The position numbers and the translations under genes were made by a program. A DNA stretch of 64,000 nt. Source: Homoserinimonas sp044769865. GTDB taxonomy: Bacteria; Actinomycetota; Actinomycetes; Actinomycetales; Microbacteriaceae. How positions within the stretch are numbered: the stretch's first letter is position 1; the number at the start of each line of letters is the position of its first letter. The DNA is taken from NCBI RefSeq assembly GCF_044769865.1, contig NZ_JBIZWA010000002.1:372001-436000 (forward strand). Direction: 5' to 3'. The notes beneath the pieces are model-generated. The model worked only from the letters and a program-made list of their open reading frames with translations. It ran no database searches and had not been told where the DNA came from. This document shows, piece by piece, positions 16,421 to 24,239 of this stretch.

Positions 16421-18423
16421 TGCCGGCGGGCTCGACGCGCGTCGCGCGAGTCATGATCGAATCCCCCCTGCCGCAGCTGGACCGACTGTTCGACTACGAG
16501 ATCCCGGCCGACATGGCGGGGGACTGCGCCGTCGGCGTGCGAGTGCGGGTGCCGCTTCGTTCCGTCGGGCGCATCGCAGACGGCTATGTGGTCGAGGTCA
16601 GCGATGACGCCGACTACGACGGCAAGCTGAGCCCGCTCGAAGAGGTCGTCTCGACCGTGCCCGTCCTTGCGCCCGAGGTGTGGTCTTTGGCGCGGCGCGT
16701 CGCCGACCGCGCCGCAGGGACGGCAAGCGATGTCGTGAGGCTTGCCGTTCCCCGGCGCCAGGTTCGCGTTGAGAAGGCCTGGCTGCAGGCTGCGGGTCAA
16801 TCGAAGGACGAGTCGGGCACGACGCATGTCTCGCCCGCAGAGGTCCCCGAGTATGGCGAGGGGCGCCTCCGCGAGCTCATTGCGGGCAGGCAACGCGTGG
16901 CCCTTTCGGCGATCCCGCGAGTCGTGGCGCTTCCGGCCGCGGACGGCGGCGACGAGCCCCAGTGGATCGCGCATTGGGCGGTCACGCTCGCGGCGGCGGC
17001 GAGCCACGCGCTTGCCGAGGGCACGAGCGCAATCCTCGCCGTGCCGGACTATCGTGACCAGAACCAGCTCCTGGCCGCGCTCCACGCGGTGCTTCCCGCC
17101 GAGCGAATCGTGCGCTGCGACGCGCGTCAGTCGAATCCGGAGCGCTACCGTTCACACCTCACGGCCCTGGATGATGTGCCGAAGGTGGTCGTCGGCAATC
17201 GCTCCGCCGTCTACGCGCCCGCCGCCCGCCTGGGTCTCATTGCGCTTTGGGATGATGGCGACCCGCTTCATTCCGAGCCCCTGGCCCCCTACGTGCACGC
17301 CAGGGATGCAGCGCTCGTGCGGCAGGAACAGCAGTCGTGCGCCCTCATATTCGCCTCGCACGTGCGCAGCGCGGAGACCGAGCGGCTCGTCGAGCTCGGG
17401 TGGTTGACGGCGGTGGAGCCTCCCCGTGCCGTGCTCCCGCGGGTCATAGCGACCGCTGCGCAGGAATCGGCCGAGGGTTTCGCGGCCGTCGCCCGCATCC
17501 CGTCGCTCGCCTGGCGCGAGGCGAGGGAGGCTTTGAATGCCGGCCCCGTGCTGGTCCAGGTGGCTCGGCCCGGGTATGCGCCGAAGCTGGCCTGCGCCTC
17601 GTGTGGCGTGGCGTGCCGCTGCGCCACCTGCGGCGGGCCTCTCGCGATGCGCACGGCTGGCTCCGCTCCGTCGTGCCGGCTCTGCGGAGCCATCGCGACC
17701 GCGTGGCGGTGTTCGGAGTGTGGCCATGACCGGATGCGCACGGTGGGGCAGGGCTCGCAGCGCACGGCCGACGACCTGGGCAGGGCTTTCCCCGGGGTGC
17801 GCGTCGTCGTGTCCGACGGCGATCGCCCCCTCGAGTCCGTGTCCGCCAAGCCCGCACTCGTGATCGCGACTCGAGGCGCTGAGCCGGTCGCTGCCGGCGG
17901 CTACCGCGCTGTACTGCTGCTCGACGGGGAGCGGATGCTGGCACGGGAGAGCCTCACGGTCGCCGAGGATTGCCTCCGCTGGTGGGCCAGCGCGGTGTCC
18001 CTCGCCGCACCGGGGGCGCCGACCGTGCTCGTGGGTGTCGGCGGTGACCTCGCCAAGGCGCTCGCGACCTGGCGCACGAGTGACTTTGTCGCTCGCGAGC
18101 TGGCCGAGCGACGCACGCTCCGCTTTCCACCGGCGGTACGCGTCGCGACGGTCACGGGGTCGCGCGAGCCGGTCGACGATGCCGTCGCCGCGGTGTCGAC
18201 CCTGCGGGGCGTCGACGTTCTGGGCCCGACCCTGACGGACGATGGCCTCCGCGCCGTCGTGCGCTTCGACTATGGCGCAGGGGCAGAGGTCGCGTCGGCA
18301 CTGCGCTCCGAGGTCATCCGGGCCGCGGCGAATCGGCGCCGTCGCCTCTCACCCGGATCGAACGAGCGAGCGCCACTGCCTAAACTCAGAGTGCGGTTCG
18401 ACGATCCCGAGCCGTTCCTCTGA
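16420..18423 (+). CDS. priA: PriA-like primosomal protein without helicase motifs
   Basis: PriA restarts stalled replication forks. The 667-residue protein keeps the N-terminal 3'-DNA-binding domain (LDRLFDYEIP near residues 20-29) and the zinc-binding insert with eight cysteines in four CxxC-type pairs (about residues 392-440). I find no Walker A GxTGSGKT, and the Walker B region reads LWDDGD instead of DExH. HAMAP notes the same loss for actinobacterial PriA, which is presumed to lack helicase activity. It starts on the last base of metK. A TAAACT hexamer inside its 3' end (18381-18386) might serve fmt. Confidence 0.85.
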   Translation: MPAGSTRVARVMIESPLPQLDRLFDYEIPADMAGDCAVGVRVRVPLRSVGRIADGYVVEVSDDADYDGKLSPLEEVVSTVPVLAPEVWSLARRVADRAAGTASDVVRLAVPRRQVRVEKAWLQAAGQSKDESGTTHVSPAEVPEYGEGRLRELIAGRQRVALSAIPRVVALPAADGGDEPQWIAHWAVTLAAAASHALAEGTSAILAVPDYRDQNQLLAALHAVLPAERIVRCDARQSNPERYRSHLTALDDVPKVVVGNRSAVYAPAARLGLIALWDDGDPLHSEPLAPYVHARDAALVRQEQQSCALIFASHVRSAETERLVELGWLTAVEPPRAVLPRVIATAAQESAEGFAAVARIPSLAWREAREALNAGPVLVQVARPGYAPKLACASCGVACRCATCGGPLAMRTAGSAPSCRLCGAIATAWRCSECGHDRMRTVGQGSQRTADDLGRAFPGVRVVVSDGDRPLESVSAKPALVIATRGAEPVAAGGYRAVLLLDGERMLARESLTVAEDCLRWWASAVSLAAPGAPTVLVGVGGDLAKALATWRTSDFVARELAERRTLRFPPAVRVATVTGSREPVDDAVAAVSTLRGVDVLGPTLTDDGLRAVVRFDYGAGAEVASALRSEVIRAAANRRRRLSPGSNERAPLPKLRVRFDDPEPFL

Positions 18424-18467
18424 CGGGCGATCGTTCCCGTCATCCAGTGAGAAGTGGTTTCCACGCT

Positions 18468-19403
18468 ATGCGTCTCGTCTTCGCCGGCTCTCCCGATGCC
18501 GCCGTCCCCACCCTTCGCGCCCTTGCGGCATCGTCCCACGACGTCGTGGGCGTGATCACTCGCGAAGATTCGCCCCAGGGGCGCAAGCGGGTCATGACGC
18601 CAACGCCCGTCGCCCTCGCGGCGCAGGAGTATGGCGTGCCCGTCATCAAGGCCAATCGGCTCGATGAGCGCGTCGACAAAATCGTCACGGCGCTGGAAGC
18701 AGACCTCGGCGTCATCGTGGCCTACGGCGGACTCGTGCGGGAACCGCTGCTGTCGCGGCCTCCCTTCGGTTGGATCAACCTCCACTTTTCCCTCCTGCCG
18801 CGTTGGCGAGGCGCCGCCCCCGTGCAGCGTGCACTGATGGCCGGCGACGATGTGACGGGGGCGACGGTGTTCCAGCTCGTGAGGGAACTCGACGCGGGGG
18901 ATGTCTTCGGACGTCTCACCCAGTCGATCGCACCGGGCGACACGGCCGGCGACCTCCTCGGGTCCTTGGCAGATTCTGGCGCAGAGCTCGTGGTGCGGGT
19001 CGTCGACTCGATCGCGCGGGGCGATGCACGGCCCGAACCCCAGGAGGGCGACGTCACCCTCGCGCCGAAGCTCACCCAGGCTGATGGGCTCGTCGACTTC
19101 GACCGCCACCCGGCACTCGTCTCCGGCCACATCCGCGGCGTGACGCCGGAACCCGGCGCCTATGCGGAGGTCGAAGGACAGCGCCTCAAACTCCTGGCGA
19201 TCGCGCCCGGACTGCACGAGCATCCTCTCGAGGCCGGCGAGGTGGTCGAGACGGACGGTCGCATCCTGGTCGGCACGGCCGGTGCCGCGATCGAGCTGTT
19301 GCTCGTGCAGCCGGCAGGCAAGAAGGCGATGGCGGCGGGGGACTGGCTGCGCGGACGGCAGGGTCGGCCCACCCGTTTCGACGCGATTGGAGGCTCGGAA
19401 TGA
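18468..19403 (+). CDS. fmt: Methionyl-tRNA formyltransferase
   Basis: Fmt formylates initiator Met-tRNA from 10-formyl-THF. The 311-residue product starts with the MRLVFAGSPDAAVPTL strand typical of the family, which is why I prefer this ATG to an in-frame GTG 21 bases upstream. The catalytic region reads INLHFSLLPRWRGAAP at about residues 101-116, with His and the downstream Asp segment intact. The C-terminal OB-like tRNA-binding domain covers about 205-311. It overlaps rsmB by four bases (ATGA). Confidence 0.96.
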   Translation: MRLVFAGSPDAAVPTLRALAASSHDVVGVITREDSPQGRKRVMTPTPVALAAQEYGVPVIKANRLDERVDKIVTALEADLGVIVAYGGLVREPLLSRPPFGWINLHFSLLPRWRGAAPVQRALMAGDDVTGATVFQLVRELDAGDVFGRLTQSIAPGDTAGDLLGSLADSGAELVVRVVDSIARGDARPEPQEGDVTLAPKLTQADGLVDFDRHPALVSGHIRGVTPEPGAYAEVEGQRLKLLAIAPGLHEHPLEAGEVVETDGRILVGTAGAAIELLLVQPAGKKAMAAGDWLRGRQGRPTRFDAIGGSE

Positions 19404-20794
19404 GCCGTTCAGCAGCCGGTGCACCTCGGCCGGGCAACGTTCAGCCCGCACGCCGAGTCGCCTACGAGGTCATCGCGGCGGTGCGGGAGACGGATGCCTA
19501 CGCGAACCTCCTCCTCCCCGTGAAACTCGAACGGGCGGGATTGCACGGGGGTGACGCAGCACTCGCGACCGAGCTGACCTATGGCACCCTCCGCCAGCGC
19601 GGCTACTACGACGCCGTCATCGAACACGCCGCAGGCCGTTCCGTCGACAAGATCGATCCCGCGATCCTCGATGTCCTGCGTCTCGGCACGCACCAGCTGC
19701 TCTCGATGCGTGTGGCCTCGCACGCTGCCGTCGACGAGGCGGTGTCGCAGGCGCGCCAGGTCGGCTCTCGCTCCGCAACCGGATTCGTCAACGGGGTGCT
19801 CCGCACCATCTCGCGCAGCACTCCTGCAGAGTGGCGCGAACGGGTGCTCGCGGCGCCGCGCTCGGACGACGAACGCTTCGCACTCGAGCATTCACACCCG
19901 GTGTGGGTCGTCCGCGCCCTGCGACGGGCACTTGCCGCCGAGGGGCGGGAGCACGAGCTGGCGAGCCTTCTTGAGGCCGACAACTCCGCCCCGGCTGTGA
20001 GCCTCGCGGCCCTGCCCGGACTCTCGAAGCCTGAAGAGTTGAGCGGCGAACCCGGGCACCATTCGCCTTTCGCCGTGACGAGCTCCGGCGGCGATCCGGC
20101 ACGCGTCCCCGCCGTCGCCGACGGCCGGGCGCGCGTGCAGGACGAGGGTTCGCAGCTCGCCGCGCTCGCGCTGAGTCGTGTCGCCGAGCCGAGACCGGGG
20201 GAGCGCTGGCTCGACATGTGTGCCGGCCCCGGCGGCAAGGCGGCCCTGCTCGCGGCCGAGGCGGTCGCATCCGGTGCCACGCTTGTCGCGAACGAGGTCG
20301 TGCCGGCGCGGGCTGAACTCGTTCGGCGCGCCCTCGCGCCTATCTCGTCAGCGATCCAGGTCACCGTGAACGATGGACGACTTGCGGGCACCGAGACGCC
20401 TGGCCACTACGACCGCGTGCTGATCGACGCCCCCTGCACGGGACTCGGCGCGCTGCGGCGCCGTCCTGAGGCTCGCTGGCGCAAGCAGCCGAAGGATGTT
20501 CCCGCGCTCGCCTCGCTGCAGGCGGAGCTGCTCGAATCCGGGCTGAAGGCCACGCGCCCCGGTGGTGTCGTCGCCTACGTGACCTGCTCGCCCCATCTCG
20601 CAGAGACGCGTGCCGTGCTCGCCTCGGTGTTGAAGCGGCATCCGGAGGTCGAACGACTCGACGCGGGCGCCGTCCTGGCTGATGTCGTGACGCACCCCCT
20701 CGACCTCGGCGAATCGGATGGCACGGTGCAGCTCTGGCCGCACCGGCACGGCACGGACGCGATGTTCATCTCGCTCCTCCGCGTGCCTCGATAG
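19400..20794 (+). CDS. rsmB: 16S rRNA (cytosine-967-C5)-methyltransferase
   Basis: RsmB (Sun/Fmu) methylates C967 of 16S rRNA. The 464-residue protein has an N-terminal NusB-like helical RNA-binding domain (about 14-150) and a C-terminal SAM-dependent methyltransferase. SAM motif I is LDMCAGPGGKAALLA near residues 270-284. The Pro-Cys motif is DAPCTGLGALRRRPE near 343-357, and the catalytic Cys is in TCSPH near 394-398. Its start is coupled to fmt. Its TAG stop begins the -10 box of rpe. Confidence 0.93.
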   Translation: MSRSAAGAPRPGNVQPARRVAYEVIAAVRETDAYANLLLPVKLERAGLHGGDAALATELTYGTLRQRGYYDAVIEHAAGRSVDKIDPAILDVLRLGTHQLLSMRVASHAAVDEAVSQARQVGSRSATGFVNGVLRTISRSTPAEWRERVLAAPRSDDERFALEHSHPVWVVRALRRALAAEGREHELASLLEADNSAPAVSLAALPGLSKPEELSGEPGHHSPFAVTSSGGDPARVPAVADGRARVQDEGSQLAALALSRVAEPRPGERWLDMCAGPGGKAALLAAEAVASGATLVANEVVPARAELVRRALAPISSAIQVTVNDGRLAGTETPGHYDRVLIDAPCTGLGALRRRPEARWRKQPKDVPALASLQAELLESGLKATRPGGVVAYVTCSPHLAETRAVLASVLKRHPEVERLDAGAVLADVVTHPLDLGESDGTVQLWPHRHGTDAMFISLLRVPR

Positions 20795-20797
20795 GCT
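20792..20797 (+). promoter_or_regulatory. -10 box of rpe, nested in the rsmB stop codon
   Basis: TAGGCT starts with the rsmB TAG and lies 6 bases before the rpe ATG, predicting a leaderless transcript. No -35 is evident. Confidence 0.45.
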
Positions 20798-20803
20798 CGC
20801 CCC

Positions 20804-21472
20804 ATGCCAGTGCGCGTCAACCCCAGCATCCTGTCGGCTGACTTCGTCAACATGCAGAGTGAGCTCGATCGCATCGCGACGGCCGACCTCGTGCACGTCG
20901 ATGTCATGGACAACCACTTCGTGCCGAACCTGACCTTCGGGCCGCAGATGGTCGAGCGTATCCAGGCGGTGTCTCCCGTGCCGCTCGATGTGCACCTCAT
21001 GATCGACGATCCCGACCGTTGGGCCCCCGGCTACGCCGAACTGGGCGCCTACTCCGTCACCTTCCATGCCGAGGCCGCGGCCGACGCGGTGTCGCTTGCG
21101 CGGCGGCTGAGGCAGATCGGTGCGCGAGCTGGCGTCGCGCTCAAACCCGGCACCCCCGTCGAGCCCTACCTTGAACTGCTCGCCGAGTTCGACCAGGTGC
21201 TCGTCATGACGGTGGAGCCCGGGTTCGGGGGCCAGAAGTTCATGCGGGAGGTCATGCCGAAGCTGACGGCACTGCGCGAGGCCGTCTCCCGAACTGGCCT
21301 CGACGTGTGGCTCCAGGTCGATGGGGGAGTCACGGAGGAGACCATCGCGATCGCCTCTGAGGCAGGGGCCGACACCTTCGTCGCCGGCTCGAGCGTCTAC
21401 AACGCGGGAGACCCCGCGGAGCAGATCAAGGCGCTACGGGCCGCTGCGCTCGCGTCACAGCACCACCATTGA
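20804..21472 (+). CDS. rpe: Ribulose-phosphate 3-epimerase
   Basis: Rpe interconverts ribulose 5-phosphate and xylulose 5-phosphate in the pentose phosphate pathway. The 222-residue TIM barrel begins with NPSILSADF and has the HVDVMDNHFVPNLTFGP metal-site motif at about residues 28-44, DVHLMI near 62-67, MTVEPGFGGQ near 134-143 and VDGGV near 172-176. All catalytic segments are present. The gene ends just before a perfect 18-bp palindrome. Confidence 0.97.
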   Translation: MPVRVNPSILSADFVNMQSELDRIATADLVHVDVMDNHFVPNLTFGPQMVERIQAVSPVPLDVHLMIDDPDRWAPGYAELGAYSVTFHAEAAADAVSLARRLRQIGARAGVALKPGTPVEPYLELLAEFDQVLVMTVEPGFGGQKFMREVMPKLTALREAVSRTGLDVWLQVDGGVTEETIAIASEAGADTFVAGSSVYNAGDPAEQIKALRAAALASQHHH

Positions 21473-21477
21473 CCGAT

Positions 21478-21495
21478 CGGATGCCCGGGCATCCG
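21478..21495 (+). terminator. Perfect 18-bp palindrome after rpe, probable terminator hairpin
   Basis: CGGATGCCC and GGGCATCCG abut with no gap, giving a 7-bp stem with a CCGG loop. A pyrimidine-rich stretch (CTCTCGTCTGCTT) follows. It sits between the rpe stop and the FKBP gene. The site could equally bind a dimeric protein. Confidence 0.45.
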
Positions 21496-21518
21496 CTCTC
21501 GTCTGCTTGGATGGTCAC

Positions 21519-21893
21519 ATGACTGACACGAACCGCACGAAGCCCGAGATCGACTTCTACGAGGGCGAGGCCCCGACCGAGCTCGTCATCACCGACATCG
21601 AGGTCGGCACGGGCGCTGAGGCCATGCCCGGCGCAACCGTCGACGTGCACTACCTCGGCGTCGACCTGGAGAGCGGCGAGGAGTTCGACTCCTCGTGGAG
21701 CCGCGGCCAGTCCATCAACTTCCCGCTCGGCAGCCTGATCGCCGGATGGCAGCAGGGCATCCCCGGCATGAAGGTCGGCGGCCGCCGCCAGCTCATCTGC
21801 CCGCCCCACCTCGCCTACGGACCGGCCGGTGGAGGACACCAGCTCTCTGGCCGCACCCTCATCTTCGTGATCGACCTGCTCGGCGTCAGCTGA
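21519..21893 (+). CDS. FKBP-type peptidyl-prolyl cis-trans isomerase
   Basis: This 124-residue cytoplasmic single-domain FKBP catalyses proline isomerisation in folding proteins. The body reads VDVHYLG, a GEEFDSSWSRG flap near residues 57-67, the FPLGSLIAGWQQGIPGMKVGG-type core with the invariant Gly-Trp near 73-93, and a LAYGPAG turn near 100-106. I chose the ATG at 21519 because it gives a normal N-terminus; the frame upstream is unrelated to the family. There is no signal peptide. The partner proteins are not apparent from the neighbours. Confidence 0.9.
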   Translation: MTDTNRTKPEIDFYEGEAPTELVITDIEVGTGAEAMPGATVDVHYLGVDLESGEEFDSSWSRGQSINFPLGSLIAGWQQGIPGMKVGGRRQLICPPHLAYGPAGGGHQLSGRTLIFVIDLLGVS

Positions 21894-21924
21894 GGGCGTG
21901 GGCGTCCGGCGCTTCCGGGGCTAG

Positions 21925-21930
21925 TACCCT
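21925..21930 (+). promoter_or_regulatory. Putative -10 box of the his genes
   Basis: TACCCT lies 7 bases before the hisE GTG start, suggesting a leaderless transcript. No -35 match was found and no T-box or leader peptide is present. Confidence 0.35.
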
Positions 21931-21937
21931 TGACACC

Positions 21938-22201
21938 GTGAAGACGTTCGATGACCTGTTCGCTGAGCTCGAGGCCAAGGCCGCCGAGCGTCCCGAGGGC
22001 TCCCGCACGGTCGCTGAACTCGATGCGGGCGTGCACGCGATCGGCAAGAAGATCGTCGAGGAGGCCGCCGAGGTCTGGATGGCCGCGGAGTACCAGTCCG
22101 ACATGGAGACGGCAGAGGAGATTTCCCAGCTGCTGTACCACCTGCAGGTGCTGATGCTCGCGAAGGGTCTGTCGACGGCAGACGTCTACCGACATCTCTG
22201 A
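21938..22201 (+). CDS. hisE: Phosphoribosyl-ATP pyrophosphatase
   Basis: HisE removes pyrophosphate from phosphoribosyl-ATP, step two of histidine synthesis. The 87-residue all-helical MazG-like protein has the family length and the KKIVEEAAEVWMAA metal-binding helix at about residues 37-50, with a second acidic helix EISQLLYHLQVLM near 61-73. I chose the GTG at 21938 because the protein then starts with the standard KTFDDLFAEL; the frame upstream overlaps the FKBP gene. It is a separate gene here, while hisI lies three genes further on. Confidence 0.95.
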   Translation: MKTFDDLFAELEAKAAERPEGSRTVAELDAGVHAIGKKIVEEAAEVWMAAEYQSDMETAEEISQLLYHLQVLMLAKGLSTADVYRHL

Positions 22202-22252
22202 GCCACCGCCTCCACTCACGTTCGACACCGGCATCCGGCCCACAGAGAGAGA

Positions 22253-23095
22253 ATGATGCTTCGCATTGCAGTGCCCAACAAGGGCTCCCTTGCCGAGACC
22301 GCAGCCGAGATGCTGCACGAGGCCGGGTACGCGGGCCGCCGCGACCCCAGGGCGCTGACGGTCGCCGACCCCCAGAACGACGTCGAGTTCTTCTTCCTTC
22401 GCCCGCGTGACATCGCGACCTACGTCGGGTCAGGTGCACTCGATGTCGGCATCACGGGACGTGACCTGCTCCTCGACTCCGGTTCCGATGCGAAGGAGAT
22501 CACCAACCTCTCCTTCGGCGACTCGACGTTCCGCTTCGCGGGACCTGCCGGTCGTTTCTCGGAGCTGGAGGACCTCCAGGGCGTGCGGGTGGCAACGAGC
22601 TACCCGGGTCTCGTGGGCGACTTCCTCACCGAGAGGGGAGTGACGGCCGAGCTGGTCAAGCTCGATGGCGCCGTCGAGTCGGCCGTCAAGCTCGGGGTCG
22701 CGGATGCTGTCGCCGACGTCGTCTCGACGGGTTCCACGCTTCGCGCCCAGGGCCTGGAGATCTTCGGGCCTGTCATCCTCGAGTCGAGCGCCGTGCTCAT
22801 CAGCGCCGACGCGAGCATCCCCGGGATCGCAACGCTGCAGCGCCGCCTGCAGGGCGTGCTGGTCGCACGCCAGTTCGTCATGATGGATTACGACCTCCCC
22901 ATCGAACTCCTCGAGAAGGCATCCTCCATCACGCCGGGCCTCGAGTCGCCGACCGTGTCTCCCCTGAGGGATGAGACGTGGGTTGCCATCCGGGTGATGG
23001 TGCGCCGGGCCGGCATGAACCGCATCATGGACGAGCTCTATGACCTCGGCGCTCGCGCAATCCTCGTGAGCCCCATCCACGCGGCGAGGCTCTGA
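22253..23095 (+). CDS. hisG: ATP phosphoribosyltransferase, long form
   Basis: HisG joins ATP and PRPP in the first, feedback-controlled step of histidine synthesis. At 280 residues it is the long form that carries its own C-terminal ACT-like histidine-sensing domain (about 210-280), so no HisZ is needed. It starts with LRIAVPNKGSL and has the DVGITGRDL segment near 63-71 and the PRPP loop DVVSTGSTL near 156-164. Two adjacent ATGs are possible; I take the first (22253), with the AGAGAGAG purine run just ahead. Confidence 0.97.
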   Translation: MMLRIAVPNKGSLAETAAEMLHEAGYAGRRDPRALTVADPQNDVEFFFLRPRDIATYVGSGALDVGITGRDLLLDSGSDAKEITNLSFGDSTFRFAGPAGRFSELEDLQGVRVATSYPGLVGDFLTERGVTAELVKLDGAVESAVKLGVADAVADVVSTGSTLRAQGLEIFGPVILESSAVLISADASIPGIATLQRRLQGVLVARQFVMMDYDLPIELLEKASSITPGLESPTVSPLRDETWVAIRVMVRRAGMNRIMDELYDLGARAILVSPIHAARL

Positions 23096-23096
23096 C

Positions 23097-23858
23097 ATGA
23101 CCGTCTCCGTGAGAGTCATCCCATGCCTCGATGTCGCGGCGGGACGGGTCGTCAAGGGGGTCAACTTCCTCAACCTTCGCGATGCTGGAGACCCGGTCGA
23201 GCTCGCACGGCGCTACTTCGAGCAGGGCGCAGACGAGATCACCTTCCTCGACGTGACCGCAACGGTCGACGACCGGGCGACCATGTACGACGTGGTGCAG
23301 GCGACGGCCGAGCAGGTCTTCATTCCGCTCACGGTGGGCGGCGGTGTCCGGAGCACGGATGACGTGGCCCGGCTGCAGGGGCACGGTGCAGACAAGGTCG
23401 GGGTCAACAGCGCGGCGATCGCTCGGCCCGAGCTGCTCTCCGAGATCGCCGACCGCTTCGGTTCGCAGGCGCTCGTGCTCTCCCTCGACCTCAAGCGCTC
23501 CGAGCGCACCCCGTCCGGCTTCGTCGTGACGACACACGGCGGCAGGACGGAGACCGAGCGCGATGGCCTCGAGTGGGCCCGCGAGGCGATCGAGCGCGGT
23601 GCGGGCGAGCTCCTTGTGAACTCGATCGACGCCGATGGCACGAAGTCGGGCTTCGACTTGGAGCTCATCACCGCCATGCGCGAGATCAGTTCGGTGCCGG
23701 TCATCGCGAGTGGAGGAGCCGGCGCGGTCGAGCACTTCCCACCCGCGATCGCGGCGGGGGCCGACGCGGTGCTCGCGGCATCCGTATTTCACCTCGGCCA
23801 GCTCACGGTGGCCGACGTCAAGGGGGGCCTGCGCGACGCCGGCTTCACCGTGCGCTAG
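23097..23858 (+). CDS. hisF: Imidazole glycerol phosphate synthase cyclase subunit
   Basis: HisF combines with the HisH glutaminase to make IGP and AICAR. The 253-residue TIM barrel starts with RVIPCLDV, where the catalytic Asp is Asp11. The second catalytic Asp lies in LLVNSIDADGTKSGFD near residues 127-142. Phosphate loops ASGGAG near 202-207 and the LTVGGGVR segment near 79-86 are intact. hisH and hisA are not in the window. The TAG stop is followed by GGAGG, which serves as the ribosome binding site of hisI. Confidence 0.97.
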   Translation: MTVSVRVIPCLDVAAGRVVKGVNFLNLRDAGDPVELARRYFEQGADEITFLDVTATVDDRATMYDVVQATAEQVFIPLTVGGGVRSTDDVARLQGHGADKVGVNSAAIARPELLSEIADRFGSQALVLSLDLKRSERTPSGFVVTTHGGRTETERDGLEWAREAIERGAGELLVNSIDADGTKSGFDLELITAMREISSVPVIASGGAGAVEHFPPAIAAGADAVLAASVFHLGQLTVADVKGGLRDAGFTVR

Positions 23859-23870
23859 GAGGCGACGCTC

Positions 23871-24239
23871 ATGACCGGAGCCGATGTCAACGCAGTGATC
23901 GAGCGAGCGGTGTTCAACAGCGACGGGCTGTTGCCGGCCATCATCCAACAGCACGACACCCTCGAGGTGCTCATGCTCGGTTGGATGGACGCCGAGGCGC
24001 TTCGCCGAACGCTCACCGAGGGTCGGGTCACCTTCTGGTCTCGCTCTCGCCAGGAGTACTGGCGCAAGGGCGACACTTCGGGCAACATGCAGTTCGTCCG
24101 TGGTGCCGCCCTCGACTGCGACGCTGACACGATCCTCGTGAGCGTCGACCAGGTGGGGCCCGCCTGCCACACTGGGGCGCGCCGCTGCTTCGATGTCGAC
24201 CCGCTCGAGCCGGCCTTGGGAAGTCCAGACGATGAATGA
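23871..24239 (+). CDS. hisI: Phosphoribosyl-AMP cyclohydrolase
   Basis: HisI opens the adenine ring of phosphoribosyl-AMP. The 122-residue protein has LMLGWMDAEAL near residues 35-45, the FWSRSRQEYWRKGDTSGN core near 52-69, and metal-binding DCDAD (near 82-86) and CH-x5-CF (near 100-108) motifs. Its 3' end overlaps trpE by 8 bases, which ties the his and trp blocks into one transcription unit. Confidence 0.97.
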   Translation: MTGADVNAVIERAVFNSDGLLPAIIQQHDTLEVLMLGWMDAEALRRTLTEGRVTFWSRSRQEYWRKGDTSGNMQFVRGAALDCDADTILVSVDQVGPACHTGARRCFDVDPLEPALGSPDDE

